64,000 bases of DNA from a virus: positions 310,001 to 374,000 of the IMG/VR virus record IMGVR_UViG_3300044796_000657. One strand, given 5' to 3'. Shown one piece after another: positions 16,295 through 24,212 of the stretch. Position numbers and translations under genes: made by a program. The notes under the pieces were generated by a model, which saw only the letters and a program-made list of their open reading frames with translations, searched no databases and was not told the origin of the DNA. Numbering within the stretch: position 1 is the stretch's first letter; the number at the start of each line of letters is the position of its first letter.

Positions 16295-16783
16295 ATGAAG
16301 TACGTTGAATGTCCCGACTTGTTCATTCCTGAATCCATCGATGATTACAAGAAAACCTTGTTTCTCGGTGGGGGAATTTCAGGTGTGGGCAATTGGCAAG
16401 CGGAGATGGTGAGATTGTTGCAGGATACGGAGTTAATCCTCATCAATCCCCGGCGAACCAACTTCGACGTTAATAATACAAAAATGACTGTGGAACAAAT
16501 CCAGTGGGAATATCACCACTTGAATTTGTCTCATGCTCGTATGTTCTGGTTCCCACCGGAAACTCTGTGTCCGATCACCTTATTTGAATTAGGGAGATTC
16601 TCCGTACAGAGCAATCCCCTATTCGTAGGGTGTGATCCCAAATACGCACGGTCGCTTGATCTCGAAGAGCAAATGAAGCATGTCCGAAGATCGGAAGTCA
16701 TGTTTGATTTGGAGATTCTCGCACGACAGATTATTTTGTATGCGAAACATATGTCAAGCAACGGGCGATACTACGCCACTTAA
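16295..16783 (+). CDS. Nucleoside 2-deoxyribosyltransferase-like protein
   Basis: 162 residues with SD AAGGA 6 nt before ATG. The pattern TLFLGGGISGVGNWQAEMVRLL, ILINPRRTNFD, WEYHHLNLSHARMFWFPPET and ITLFELGRF matches the Rossmann-like deoxyribosyltransferase superfamily, in which the Glu of FELG is the expected nucleophile. Members exchange bases between nucleosides or hydrolyse nucleotide N-glycosidic bonds. Adjacent to pncB, so a function in nicotinamide/NAD-related or base salvage chemistry is plausible but unproven. It ends by overlapping the convergent Ser-tailed gene by 4 nt. Confidence 0.78.
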   Translation: MKYVECPDLFIPESIDDYKKTLFLGGGISGVGNWQAEMVRLLQDTELILINPRRTNFDVNNTKMTVEQIQWEYHHLNLSHARMFWFPPETLCPITLFELGRFSVQSNPLFVGCDPKYARSLDLEEQMKHVRRSEVMFDLEILARQIILYAKHMSSNGRYYAT

Positions 16784-17070
16784 CCACTACTACTAGAAGA
16801 AGACGAACTTGATGAATGAATAACTTTGTGTGTTGGAAAATTGCTCACTCTTAACGGTACGCCCGGCAGCAATCCAATTGGTGGAGGCACGAAGTCATCA
16901 AAATCAGGATGCCGCAAATTCGGTAAAGGAATTGGAATTCGTCTCGTTCCCCACGGCCAAAGTAATGGTAAAAAATACCTCATTCCCGGTGGTGGCACCA
17001 TTGGCGGTGGTGCTTGCGGTTGTGGTTGTGGTTGCGGTTGTTCGATTGGTGGCGGTGGTGGTAATTGCAT
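16780..17070 (-). CDS. Pro/Gln-rich protein with poly-Ser C-terminus
   Basis: About 96 residues from the ATG at 17070, preceded by AAAAGGAATAAT. Begins MQLPPPPPIEQPQPQPQP, continues with short Pro-rich strands (IPLPNLRHPDFDDFVPPP) and ends THKVIH followed by ten Ser and a Gly. The serines are encoded by mixed TCN and AGY codons, so the tract is not a simple DNA slippage product. Paralogous to the next gene upstream (same leader, same P-T-H-x-V end before Ser). Likely an extended, low-complexity protein; function unknown. Confidence 0.6.
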   Translation of the reverse strand: MQLPPPPPIEQPQPQPQPQAPPPMVPPPGMRYFLPLLWPWGTRRIPIPLPNLRHPDFDDFVPPPIGLLPGVPLRVSNFPTHKVIHSSSSSSSSSSG

Positions 17071-17092
17071 ATTATTCCTTTTCTTGTGGTGT

Positions 17093-17470
17093 TTAACTAC
17101 TACTGCTGCTACTACTATCACTTGACGAAGATGATGAGTGGCTAACTACGTGAGTGGGTCTTATGGGTTCAGGTCGTAATACCATGCCGGGTGGTGTATC
17201 AAAAAATGGGAAATCTGGTAACTTAAATTTAGGCCACCACTTTGGCGGAGTTGGAATTGGCGGAATCGGTATCGGCGGTATTGGTGGGAGTGGGAACGGC
17301 CAAGATCGCCGTGGTGTCCCCGGAGGTGTCGGGGGCGTCGGCGGTGAAGGTATTCCTCTCGGTGGTTCAGGCGGCATAGTCGGCGGCAATAGCGGCATCA
17401 TTGGAGGCCCATAAGGCCCAATTGGTCCAAAAGGCGGTGGTGGTGGAAGCGGGGGTAAAGGTGGATTCAT
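17093..17470 (-). CDS. Pro/Gly-rich protein with poly-Ser C-terminus
   Basis: 125 residues, starting MNPPLPPLPPPPPFGP and rich in PP, PIPP and GP units. It contains a short core (PKWWPKFKLPDFPFFDTPPG) and ends PTHVVSH followed by a Ser/Asp tract. The upstream region CACAAGGAAAATA-ATG nearly repeats that of its paralogue at 17070, indicating duplication of gene and ribosome site together. Ser codons are again mixed. Its ATG overlaps the stop of the preceding gene (TAATG). Function unknown. Confidence 0.6.
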   Translation of the reverse strand: MNPPLPPLPPPPPFGPIGPYGPPMMPLLPPTMPPEPPRGIPSPPTPPTPPGTPRRSWPFPLPPIPPIPIPPIPTPPKWWPKFKLPDFPFFDTPPGMVLRPEPIRPTHVVSHSSSSSSDSSSSSSS

Positions 17471-17874
17471 TATTTTCCTTGTGGGGTTGTTTGATCTTTT
17501 TCACGTTCAAAAAATGCTGAAAGTTGAGCCAATACTTCATCTCTAGAGATGATATGAACTTTCGGCAAATCTGTTTCTCCAAAAATCATTTGAAGTTGAA
17601 CGCCTTGTCCCATTTTGTTCAGGTTAATAGCAGTAAAGTGGGCTTCTTTAAGCCATCCCGGTGAATTGTCTTCATCATCCAAGTCTTTCATCTTAGCAAA
17701 CATTACACGACTGCCTTCATCACCACCGAAAACCGAGTCTTCGAAAGTAAAGAAAAATGAAAAGTTTCCACCATCCAACATTAACTTCAATTTATTTTTT
17801 TGAATAGAATCCAATGCCGCTTCTAGCAAAACGGAAAGATTCTTTCGGCCAAAAATTTCATCCATGTTGATCAT
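17470..17874 (-). CDS. Hypothetical protein behind a CTAAATA box
   Basis: 134 residues, MINMDEIFGRKNLSVLLEAAL at the start, with alternating strands (LKLMLDGGNFSFFFTF, VQLQMIFGETDLPKVHII). Soluble; no family recognised. No Shine-Dalgarno; instead CTAAATA lies exactly 4 nt before ATG. It leads a three-gene minus-strand group with the two Pro/Ser proteins. Confidence 0.58.
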   Translation of the reverse strand: MINMDEIFGRKNLSVLLEAALDSIQKNKLKLMLDGGNFSFFFTFEDSVFGGDEGSRVMFAKMKDLDDEDNSPGWLKEAHFTAINLNKMGQGVQLQMIFGETDLPKVHIISRDEVLAQLSAFFEREKDQTTPQGK

Positions 17875-17878
17875 GCTC

Positions 17879-17885
17879 TATTTAG
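17879..17885 (-). promoter_or_regulatory. T4-late-like CTAAATA box, 4 nt before ATG
   Basis: On the minus strand CTAAATA is followed by GAGC and ATG at 17874. Same box and spacing as at 12416, 20749 and 52008. Confidence 0.55.
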
Positions 17886-17910
17886 CCCCTCATGTCACAA
17901 TCATTTCAGA

Positions 17911-17938
17911 TTGATTGTCATTCTTGTTTCGTTATAAT
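17911..17938 (+). promoter_or_regulatory. Sigma70-type promoter of the dNMP kinase/hldE operon
   Basis: TTGATT (17911-17916), 16-nt spacer, perfect TATAAT (17933-17938). Predicted start near 17945 leaves a leader of about 60 nt before ATG at 18004. Confidence 0.65.
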
Positions 17939-18003
17939 AACACCCAGAATAATAGAATTTTGACTATCTGAAATAGGCGAAGCTTTTAATTTACGGAGTA
18001 TTG

Positions 18004-18600
18004 ATGTTAAAATATATTGGTTTTGGTGGACAATATCGTTCGGGAAAAGACGCTGCTTCTGATCATTTATATGCTCGTTTGAGTGGAAAATGGAAACGTG
18101 CCTCGTTGGGTCATGCCGTCAAAAAGATTTTCGCTGAACACTTTAACGTAAGTATGGAATTTATTGAGGAATGGAAAGTCAAAGAAGAAGTGCCGCCCGG
18201 ATTCAATTGCCCTTTGCGAGATGGGTTAATTAAAATTGGGGATGGCTGGCGGGACACCAAGGCTGATATTTGGATTAGAAAATTATTCGATAACAATAAA
18301 GATAATTTGATTATCTCAGATGTTCGTTATATTAATGAAGCTGAGCATGTTCGTAATAACAATGGTATTATGAATTTGGTTTGGCGACCGGGATATGAAA
18401 ACAAAAAACCATCACGATCAGAACAAGAATTGATGCAATTTGTCAAAAGGCTTCAAAAAGAGCCAAGCGGTCGTATTGATCATGAAAAATATCCTGACGT
18501 TCCTTTTGACTTCTGGTTAGTTAATGATGGAAATTATAGGGATTGGCTGGAAAAGGTTGATAACATCGTATTGCCATATGCTCTTAAAAGGTTAAGTTAA
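18004..18600 (+). CDS. Deoxynucleoside monophosphate kinase (T4 gp1-like)
   Basis: 198 residues. P-loop in GFGGQYRSGKDAASDHLYARL, the GxxxxGKD variant used by T4 gp1-type dNMP kinases. DVRYINEAEHV follows as the second conserved block, with WRPGYE and a C-terminal WLVNDGNYRDWLEKVD. It would phosphorylate dNMPs for phage DNA synthesis. ATG at 18004 is preceded by ACGGAGTATTG. First gene of a tight operon: the next start overlaps its stop (TAATG). Confidence 0.8.
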   Translation: MLKYIGFGGQYRSGKDAASDHLYARLSGKWKRASLGHAVKKIFAEHFNVSMEFIEEWKVKEEVPPGFNCPLRDGLIKIGDGWRDTKADIWIRKLFDNNKDNLIISDVRYINEAEHVRNNNGIMNLVWRPGYENKKPSRSEQELMQFVKRLQKEPSGRIDHEKYPDVPFDFWLVNDGNYRDWLEKVDNIVLPYALKRLS

Positions 18601-19346
18601 TGCATTTCGTTATAAGAAACAAAGATTTTATTTTCACAGAAACCGTATTGCCGGGCGATGATGTTCTTACATCCAATGGCGGTAAGGTATTTCAAGATTA
18701 CATCCAAGAAACTAAAGTTTTATGTGGGCCTTACTCTGAATGTAAATTTCCACAAAGTTACTTCGGCAACATCCGACCTTGGGATTACGAGCGGATTTTA
18801 GAATACGGGGACTTCGCTGCCAATCAAAAGGTTTTAGAATGCGGTGGGCTTCATAGCTATTTCGCTATTGCCACTTCCCAAAAAGTTAATCATTACACTT
18901 GTACTGATAGTTTTTATTGGGCGACTCGTGACTATGCTCAAAATCCACAATTACAAAGTCCTCAAGAGTGGTGTAAGTATTTGATTGGTAAAGGTCGTGG
19001 CAAACTTCACGCCGAAGAAGCCGACTTGCAATCCATGAAGTATGCCAACGAACAATTTGATAGAGTTGTCTGTATCAGTGTGATTGAGCATGTACACGAA
19101 GATCGCAAGGGTATTCTGGAAATGATGAGGGTTCTTAAGCCGGGCGGTTTATTGCTTTTGACAACTGAATACAATCCCACTTGGTCTAAGCCTTACGCTG
19201 AAACAGACGGCAGTTATTATCGTGTATATGATCAAAGTGACTTGAGTAATCTTTTGGCTGGTCTTGATGTTGAAGTAATGCAAGCCCAAGGTGGGGATGT
19301 TCGTGACGGGCAATTTACTACTACGTTCATACGGATCAGAAAATGA
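18600..19346 (+). CDS. Class I SAM-dependent methyltransferase
   Basis: 248 residues. The SAM-binding strand appears as NQKVLECGGLHSYFAIA. A UbiE/Methyltransf_11-type centre follows (FDRVVCISVIEHVHEDRKGILEMMRVLKPGGLLLLTTEY). The N-terminal 70 residues (NIRPWDYERILEYGDFA) resemble methyltransferases found in glycan clusters. Sandwiched by 1- and 4-nt overlaps between dNMP kinase and HldE, so it may modify a sugar product; substrate unknown. Confidence 0.75.
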   Translation: MHFVIRNKDFIFTETVLPGDDVLTSNGGKVFQDYIQETKVLCGPYSECKFPQSYFGNIRPWDYERILEYGDFAANQKVLECGGLHSYFAIATSQKVNHYTCTDSFYWATRDYAQNPQLQSPQEWCKYLIGKGRGKLHAEEADLQSMKYANEQFDRVVCISVIEHVHEDRKGILEMMRVLKPGGLLLLTTEYNPTWSKPYAETDGSYYRVYDQSDLSNLLAGLDVEVMQAQGGDVRDGQFTTTFIRIRK

Positions 19347-20752
19347 ATGTATCTGACATCATTAATAAGTTCAAAATTCAAAATGCCAAAACGAGACTGA
19401 GAATAGCAGTTATTGGTGATACGCTCGTTGATGAATACCGTTACGGCCAAGTCAACCGGATTTCGCCCGAATTTCCCGTTCCGATATTAACTTCCGAGTC
19501 AGACGCCAAGGAATCTTGTCCCGGTGGCGCTGCGAATGTATGCCATCAAATGACACACATGAACGCCGAAGTCTTTCTCGTAGGCTTTGTGGACAATGTC
19601 ACACGTAAATTGTACGGTCAGCAAACCTTCAATATTGACTACTGCGTTGATTTGCCAAGCGGCTTTGTACCAATCAAAGTTCGATTTTATGAAGGCGACT
19701 TTCCTCTCCTGCGATGGGATATTGAAAGTCCTAACTATGGCGAAAAAGATTTAAGTGAATTGAGACGAAAAATTCTCATTAATTTTGAATCTCTCATCAA
19801 AGAGGGATTGAGTGCGGTCATTATTAGTGATTATAATAAAGGCATCTTTGACGAAGCTACCGCTCGTTCTCTCATGCAATTATGTACTTATTACCGCATT
19901 CCTACTATCGTTGATCCCAAGAAACCACCAGTGAGCAAATGGTTCGGGGCTACAGTCATTAAGCCAAATGCGGCTGAAGCCAAGACGCTAACTGGTGAAT
20001 CTACTATTTCATCTCAATTGAGTAAATTATGTGAAAATGCTCATACGAGTATGATCACCCAAGGCGGCGACGGTGTTATTTGCCAAATTGGAAAAGAAAT
20101 TTTTGAATACATGTCCCCCGTACCACGATCTAAGGAGGTGAACAGTGTTATCGGGGCGGGGGACTGTTTTATAGCAATGTTAACTCTTGGGATGTCGCAC
20201 GGTATGACAACTCAAGAAGCTGTAGCATTGGCATTTGAAGCCGGTGCTGTTTACGTTAAAGCAAGACATAATAAACCAATTCATCTTAATGAAATACTCG
20301 CAAGAGTTGATGTTGAAGGCTCTCGTATCGTCAAAGCCGAAGAGTTAAACTTTAACAAAAACGAACGTATTGTTTTCACAAATGGTTGTTTTGACGTTAT
20401 TCATGCTGGTCACTTGGATACTTTGAAATTTGCCAAATGTCAAGGTGATCGATTGATTGTCGGTGTTAATTCGGATGCTTCTGTCAAGCGACTTAAGGGT
20501 GATAAGCGACCCATTTATGGACAAGATGAACGTGCTAGATTTTTAGCGTCAATGTATTTCGTAGATCATGTTGTGATTTTTGATGAAGATACACCAGCCG
20601 AATTGATTAATAAAATTCAGCCACACATTGTTGTTAAGGGCGGCGATTACTCTATTACGGATGTTGTTGCCGGTAATGCCAAAGTTGTTTTGTCGCCTCT
20701 CAGAAAAGGATACTCTTCAACTAATACAATTAATAAACTATCTGACGACTAA
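19343..20752 (+). CDS. hldE: Bifunctional heptose-7-phosphate kinase / heptose-1-phosphate adenylyltransferase
   Basis: 469 residues with both HldE (RfaE) domains. Residues about 20-320 form a PfkB/ribokinase fold (IAVIGDTLVDEYRYGQVNRISPE; PGGAANVCHQM; catalytic GAGD at 271-274). Residues about 340-469 form a nucleotidyltransferase domain (FTNGCFDVIHAGHLDTL with HxGH at 354-357; VKGGDY). It makes ADP-heptose from heptose-7-phosphate together with a phosphatase. The window also holds an HldD-like epimerase and several glycosyltransferases. GmhA and GmhB are not seen. ADP-heptose feeds LPS core synthesis and is also an immune-active metabolite; use by the phage is inference. Confidence 0.92.
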   Translation: MNVSDIINKFKIQNAKTRLRIAVIGDTLVDEYRYGQVNRISPEFPVPILTSESDAKESCPGGAANVCHQMTHMNAEVFLVGFVDNVTRKLYGQQTFNIDYCVDLPSGFVPIKVRFYEGDFPLLRWDIESPNYGEKDLSELRRKILINFESLIKEGLSAVIISDYNKGIFDEATARSLMQLCTYYRIPTIVDPKKPPVSKWFGATVIKPNAAEAKTLTGESTISSQLSKLCENAHTSMITQGGDGVICQIGKEIFEYMSPVPRSKEVNSVIGAGDCFIAMLTLGMSHGMTTQEAVALAFEAGAVYVKARHNKPIHLNEILARVDVEGSRIVKAEELNFNKNERIVFTNGCFDVIHAGHLDTLKFAKCQGDRLIVGVNSDASVKRLKGDKRPIYGQDERARFLASMYFVDHVVIFDEDTPAELINKIQPHIVVKGGDYSITDVVAGNAKVVLSPLRKGYSSTNTINKLSDD

Positions 20753-20755
20753 ATA
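20749..20755 (+). promoter_or_regulatory. T4-late-like CTAAATA box, 4 nt before ATG
   Basis: CTAAATA then AGGT and ATG at 20760. The box contains the stop codon of hldE (TAA at 20750-20752), so the signal is embedded in the end of the upstream gene. Confidence 0.55.
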
Positions 20756-20759
20756 AGGT

Positions 20760-21044
20760 ATGTTCAAAAAATTCAAAGAATTCGTTTCACTAAAAGAGGC
20801 AATGGCTCCTCAAATGGGCCAACCGGGTCAAATGACTCCACAGACGCCAAATCCTGCCGCTAAAATGAACGTTCAAAACACTTTGAAGCAGGCGATGAAT
20901 GTGCCGCCTCCGACTGGTATCAATCAATCAATATATAAGAACAAGTTGATGGCAGCTATGAAAATGTCTCAAACGAGCAATGTTCAAACACCTCAACAAG
21001 CGATAGATTTAGTTAATATTCAGCAGCGGGCGGCTCAGGCGTAA
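20760..21044 (+). CDS. Small Met/Gln/Pro-rich protein with FKEF N-terminal tag
   Basis: 94 residues. N-terminus MFKKFKEFVSLKEAMAPQM fits the recurrent F-K-x-[FWY]-h tag. The body is Met-, Gln-, Pro- and Asn-rich (GQPGQMTPQTPNPAAKM) with a helical repeat-like C-terminus. Preceded by the CTAAATA box with 4-nt spacing; AGG lies too close to serve as a normal ribosome site. The last 32 bases overlap the convergent HNH gene. Candidate internal head protein; function unknown. Confidence 0.58.
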   Translation: MFKKFKEFVSLKEAMAPQMGQPGQMTPQTPNPAAKMNVQNTLKQAMNVPPPTGINQSIYKNKLMAAMKMSQTSNVQTPQQAIDLVNIQQRAAQA

Positions 21045-21324
21045 ATCTCTCGGTTTCATCAATCCAATATTCTTTATCGTTCATCCATAAATGAACAATC
21101 CAATGACCTTTAGTAGAAAAATATTTGCGGTCGACTTTAATGTTTTCCGAATGTATACTACGATGACAATTACAGCACACGGTAATTACGTTACTTGAGT
21201 GGTAAGTTCCACCTTCAACAATACGGTGAGCATCAAGTAGCTTGTAATTGTGTTCATCACAAAGCAGACATTTCCCGTCTATTCTTTTTTTGATCTGTTG
21301 GCGAGAGTATTTTTTCTTTTTCAC
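21013..21324 (-). CDS. HNH endonuclease
   Basis: 103 residues beginning at a GTG codon (KKKKYSRQQIKKR after it). Shows the HNH/zinc pattern CLLCDEHNYKLLDAHRIVEGG, NVITVCCNCHRSIHSE: paired CxxC, the H of AHRI, central N and terminal H of CHRSIH. Small free-standing HNH proteins in large phages are usually mobile homing endonucleases, though some act in packaging. Wedged convergently against 20760-21044 with a 32-nt overlap. Confidence 0.75.
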   Translation of the reverse strand: MKKKKYSRQQIKKRIDGKCLLCDEHNYKLLDAHRIVEGGTYHSSNVITVCCNCHRSIHSENIKVDRKYFSTKGHWIVHLWMNDKEYWIDETERFTPEPPAAEY

Positions 21325-21381
21325 TTATTAAGAGAGTGACCTTTCTATGATAATGTTGAAAATAACTCACAGGAATTAATG

Positions 21382-21675
21382 ATGATTAAAGTTACAGGTG
21401 TTAGAGCTTCTGGATATTCTTTCATTGTGGAATTACTTAACGAACAAGAACTTGCAGCCGGTCATTCCGTCTTGAGTATTCGTGATCGAGAAAGTAATCA
21501 CGGGATTATCAAGAGCGTCGGCCCACTCGTTCAAAAAGAAGCAGGTATTAAAGAAGGCGACATCGTTCTTCTCCAAAGTCAATTCGTACCGGTTCCAAAT
21601 CCAACGAATTCCAAGCGAAAGTGGGGTTCAGTTGAACTCCATGCGATCAAGGCAATCTTAACCACCGAGGAATAA
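21382..21675 (+). CDS. GroES-like co-chaperonin candidate
   Basis: 97 residues, the length of GroES/gp31-type co-chaperonins. The middle (HGIIKSVGPLVQKEAGIKEGDIVLLQS) matches the GxVxxVGP...GIKxGDxV core of the GroES beta-barrel, followed by a terminal strand (SVELHAIKAILTTEE). The mobile loop would be ELAAGHSVLSIRDRESN. T4 gp31 replaces GroES to fold the gp23 capsid protein; this window has a gp23-type gene, so the parallel is attractive. SD AGGAATTA; 21379 is an alternative ATG. Similarity is to a short motif only. Confidence 0.5.
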   Translation: MIKVTGVRASGYSFIVELLNEQELAAGHSVLSIRDRESNHGIIKSVGPLVQKEAGIKEGDIVLLQSQFVPVPNPTNSKRKWGSVELHAIKAILTTEE

Positions 21676-22025
21676 TGTCGCAAATTTTAGATTTAGTCGT
21701 CAGTCAAGTATCTGATGCCCTTCAAGTAGAAAAAGTTGATAAGAAAATCGCTGTTGATCCTATGATGATTGATGTAATCCTTCAAATCATTTTGGCAGCG
21801 ATTCAGGCTTATCAAAAGTGTCAGCAACCACCCGCACAAGTAGTAGCAGATTTGAAATCTCTTAATTTGATGCGAAGATGGCAACTAAGACGTTTGATTT
21901 TACAACATATTAATGATGGTGAAGTTTCACTCAAATTGGGATCGCAAGTATTCACCGCTATCTCAAAAGTAGGCGCAACACTTACCGAAGAAAGCGTCAA
22001 TAAGATGTTTTCAGAAGTTCATTGA
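21675..22025 (+). CDS. Hypothetical helical protein
   Basis: 116 residues, GAGGAATA before ATG, start overlapping the upstream stop (TAATG). Helical throughout (IDVILQIILAAIQAYQKCQQPP; LNLMRRWQLRRLILQHIND). The hydrophobic stretch 27-42 is short and amphipathic rather than a clear membrane helix. Coupled to the GroES-like gene and followed by a bidirectional terminator. Function unknown. Confidence 0.58.
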   Translation: MSQILDLVVSQVSDALQVEKVDKKIAVDPMMIDVILQIILAAIQAYQKCQQPPAQVVADLKSLNLMRRWQLRRLILQHINDGEVSLKLGSQVFTAISKVGATLTEESVNKMFSEVH

Positions 22026-22030
22026 AAAAC

Positions 22031-22056
22031 AAAAACCGGGCAAAGCCCGGTTTTTT
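22031..22056. terminator. Bidirectional rho-independent terminator
   Basis: CCGGGC-AAA-GCCCGG hairpin flanked by A5 on one side and T6 on the other. It separates the convergent 21675-22025 and cysteine-dioxygenase-like genes. Confidence 0.9.
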
Positions 22057-22059
22057 ACT

Positions 22060-22485
22060 TTAACTACCACTATCGCTACTACTGTCCATATTCATATCAA
22101 ATGGCGGCGAATAAAAGTTCAACAATACCGTACCAGTCTTTGAAAGGTTGGTGAGTTGATGGATCGCCTCACCATCCAATCCTGAAATATCACCCTTGCG
22201 AAGATAATGCTGGTGATAGAATGACAACTCGCCCGGATCTTCTTCTTTATAAAGCGTTTCCAGCAACTTGCCATTAACTACACGGATCACACAATTGCTA
22301 CCTTGGTGATTGTGTACCGAACTTGTTTGGCCTTCTCGGAAGCAAATCAAAACGATTTCCATGTCGTCGTCACGAGAGATAGAAACTCTCGTATAAGGTT
22401 CGTCGCCGAAACTTACCGGCAAGTTCTTTAACTTGAATTGGTAATTATAGGCAAAATTGGTCAGGGCTGATAGGTCGTAACTCAT
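22060..22485 (-). CDS. Cysteine-dioxygenase-like cupin with Ser tail
   Basis: 141 residues. YTRVSISRDDDMEIVLICFREGQTSSVHNHQGSNCVIRVVNGKLLETLY is the hallmark of type I cysteine dioxygenases: HxH iron ligands in VHNH, and the GSNC cysteine that forms the Cys-Tyr crosslink in mammalian CDO. The third ligand is probably His in EAIHQLTN. CDO oxidises cysteine to cysteine sulfinate; a thiol-dioxygenase of other specificity is possible. Start set at ATG 22485 since the upstream extension uses TTG. The protein ends MDSSSDSGS, one of four Ser-rich C-termini in the window. Downstream of terminase on the same strand. Confidence 0.75.
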   Translation of the reverse strand: MSYDLSALTNFAYNYQFKLKNLPVSFGDEPYTRVSISRDDDMEIVLICFREGQTSSVHNHQGSNCVIRVVNGKLLETLYKEEDPGELSFYHQHYLRKGDISGLDGEAIHQLTNLSKTGTVLLNFYSPPFDMNMDSSSDSGS

Positions 22486-22500
22486 GTTATTAAATAGCAA

Positions 22501-24165
22501 TTACCAACCAAATTCCTGTAAAAGTTTATGATGTGGTCTTTGTGTGTCGAACATCATTCTTGGCAACAAGTCAACATCTGGATCTAGATTGGCCAACAAA
22601 TCGCCCGTTTCAATACCAGCTTCCAATTCTTTCCACAATGCCTTAACGTCGTCACCCGAAAAACTCTTGTGAATGATATTAGCATCAGGCGTAGCACCGA
22701 TTGGCATTTCCCGGTTCAAAACGTCAGAGATGTACAATGCTATACTGAGGCAAATCACCAAGTCGTCATGCTTGTTCTTTTGTGCTTCGGCTCTTTGCTT
22801 TTCTTGATTGTAAATGAATGTTAACAATTCCCGAATAATACGAACGCTTCGAATCTTGACAAGACGATTCAACATACACGTTTGTAATGCTTCCATACAA
22901 ACTGGACGCAATACTTTATTCATGTTAACGCCGGGACGATCTCTAGTTGCCCCTTGCGTAAAGTAAAGGTTGTCATAACTCAATGAGTGTTCAAGTCGTT
23001 CACAAACAGCTTGGCCCGGTCCCATTGAGTTTTCCACAATAATCAAAGCATTGTTATAAAGTTTTCCCACATGCGCCAAAACTTGACTGAACTTATATGT
23101 CGGAATTGTCTTGGAATAAAATTCAGCCACTTGCGTTAACGTGGAAATGTCCATGACAATAAAGGCGCAGTTATCGCCTTCTTGTCCAACACCCATAGCG
23201 GCATCGGCAGTAATGAGATATTCACGACCGGATTTAGGCATTTCCCAAACCCACATCGCACCGGGTTCGTATTTTGCATTCGGAAGTTCGTCTTCTTTGA
23301 AGCTTTCTTCGGGGATGATGTCCCATTCACCCATCATCTTTTTAATTGGATTAGAGCATTGTTTTTCAAATTCTTTGATAACTTCACCGGGAATGTAAGT
23401 ATCACCGGAGCCGAGGAATGAACCTTCGTATTCCTGTGCGAAGCCTTTTTCGCCGATGTTAGCTCGTGTTCGCTTTTCCCATTCGGCATTGTTATAGTCG
23501 GGGTGTTCATGCCAGTCAATATGTACAACAAAAAACTGACTTCTCTTGTCAATAGCCTTTTGGTATTGTTCGTAGTACCAACCACCGACGCCACCGATAC
23601 CGTTAACCGTGGAGATGATAATAGCATTACCACCGGTTGAGAGCGTAGGATACATGCTCTTCCAGTGTTCTTCCATACCTTGAACGAACGCCGCTTCATC
23701 GATAATTAGATAAGTTAAAGCACGGGAACGAGCAGCGGCAGGAGTATAGAACCACATAACCGAACGAGTTTCAGCAAACTCTTTTTCGTGGTCGTTATCG
23801 TTGTTCATTTCCGGACGAAGCCATTCCGGAAGTTCATTCTTGGCATTAGCTACCGTTTTACCTACAGCTTTAGCTTCACGGTCAGTTTTAGAAGCAATGA
23901 GAATACGCTGATCGGTGTAGAAAATGCACTTCCATAACATCCACATAGATGTTACAGTGGTCAGACCGGCTTGACGGAATTTCTTAACAATGCTAAACTG
24001 ATTAGATTCAAAGTCAGAGATAACTCGATTTTGGAAGTCGTATAGAACGAATGGTACCAAACCCTTTTTCGGGTGGGTAATCTGTAAGTACTTCTCAGAA
24101 AAGTACTTGAAACTATTTCGACATCTGATAAACTCTCTAAGTTGCTCGTCATTTAATTGGCCCAT
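22501..24165 (-). CDS. Terminase large subunit (T4 gp17-like)
   Basis: 554 residues. The packaging ATPase has a deviant P-loop FRQAGLTT (residues 63-70; T4 has RQLGKTT), Walker B/DE motif YLIIDEAAF (DE 156-157), and motif C ISTVNG. The C-terminal RNase-H-like nuclease shows acidic residues in LITADAAMGVGQEGDNC, IIVENSMGPGQA and KHDDLVICLSIAL. It translocates DNA into proheads and cuts the concatemer. No small subunit or portal gene is recognised nearby. The hydrophobic residue in the usual Lys position is a known variation in this family, where an upstream Lys (KKFRQ) may substitute. Confidence 0.92.
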   Translation of the reverse strand: MGQLNDEQLREFIRCRNSFKYFSEKYLQITHPKKGLVPFVLYDFQNRVISDFESNQFSIVKKFRQAGLTTVTSMWMLWKCIFYTDQRILIASKTDREAKAVGKTVANAKNELPEWLRPEMNNDNDHEKEFAETRSVMWFYTPAAARSRALTYLIIDEAAFVQGMEEHWKSMYPTLSTGGNAIIISTVNGIGGVGGWYYEQYQKAIDKRSQFFVVHIDWHEHPDYNNAEWEKRTRANIGEKGFAQEYEGSFLGSGDTYIPGEVIKEFEKQCSNPIKKMMGEWDIIPEESFKEDELPNAKYEPGAMWVWEMPKSGREYLITADAAMGVGQEGDNCAFIVMDISTLTQVAEFYSKTIPTYKFSQVLAHVGKLYNNALIIVENSMGPGQAVCERLEHSLSYDNLYFTQGATRDRPGVNMNKVLRPVCMEALQTCMLNRLVKIRSVRIIRELLTFIYNQEKQRAEAQKNKHDDLVICLSIALYISDVLNREMPIGATPDANIIHKSFSGDDVKALWKELEAGIETGDLLANLDPDVDLLPRMMFDTQRPHHKLLQEFGW

Positions 24166-24212
24166 GTTAAGTATGTAGTGGCTTCATTTGCTAAATTACC
24201 AAGGGTCTTACC

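Noticed and set aside
16826-17414. Gly-rich plus-strand frames (long GGG/GGI runs)
   Set aside because: They are complements of the Pro-rich minus-strand genes, which have ribosome sites and paralogy.
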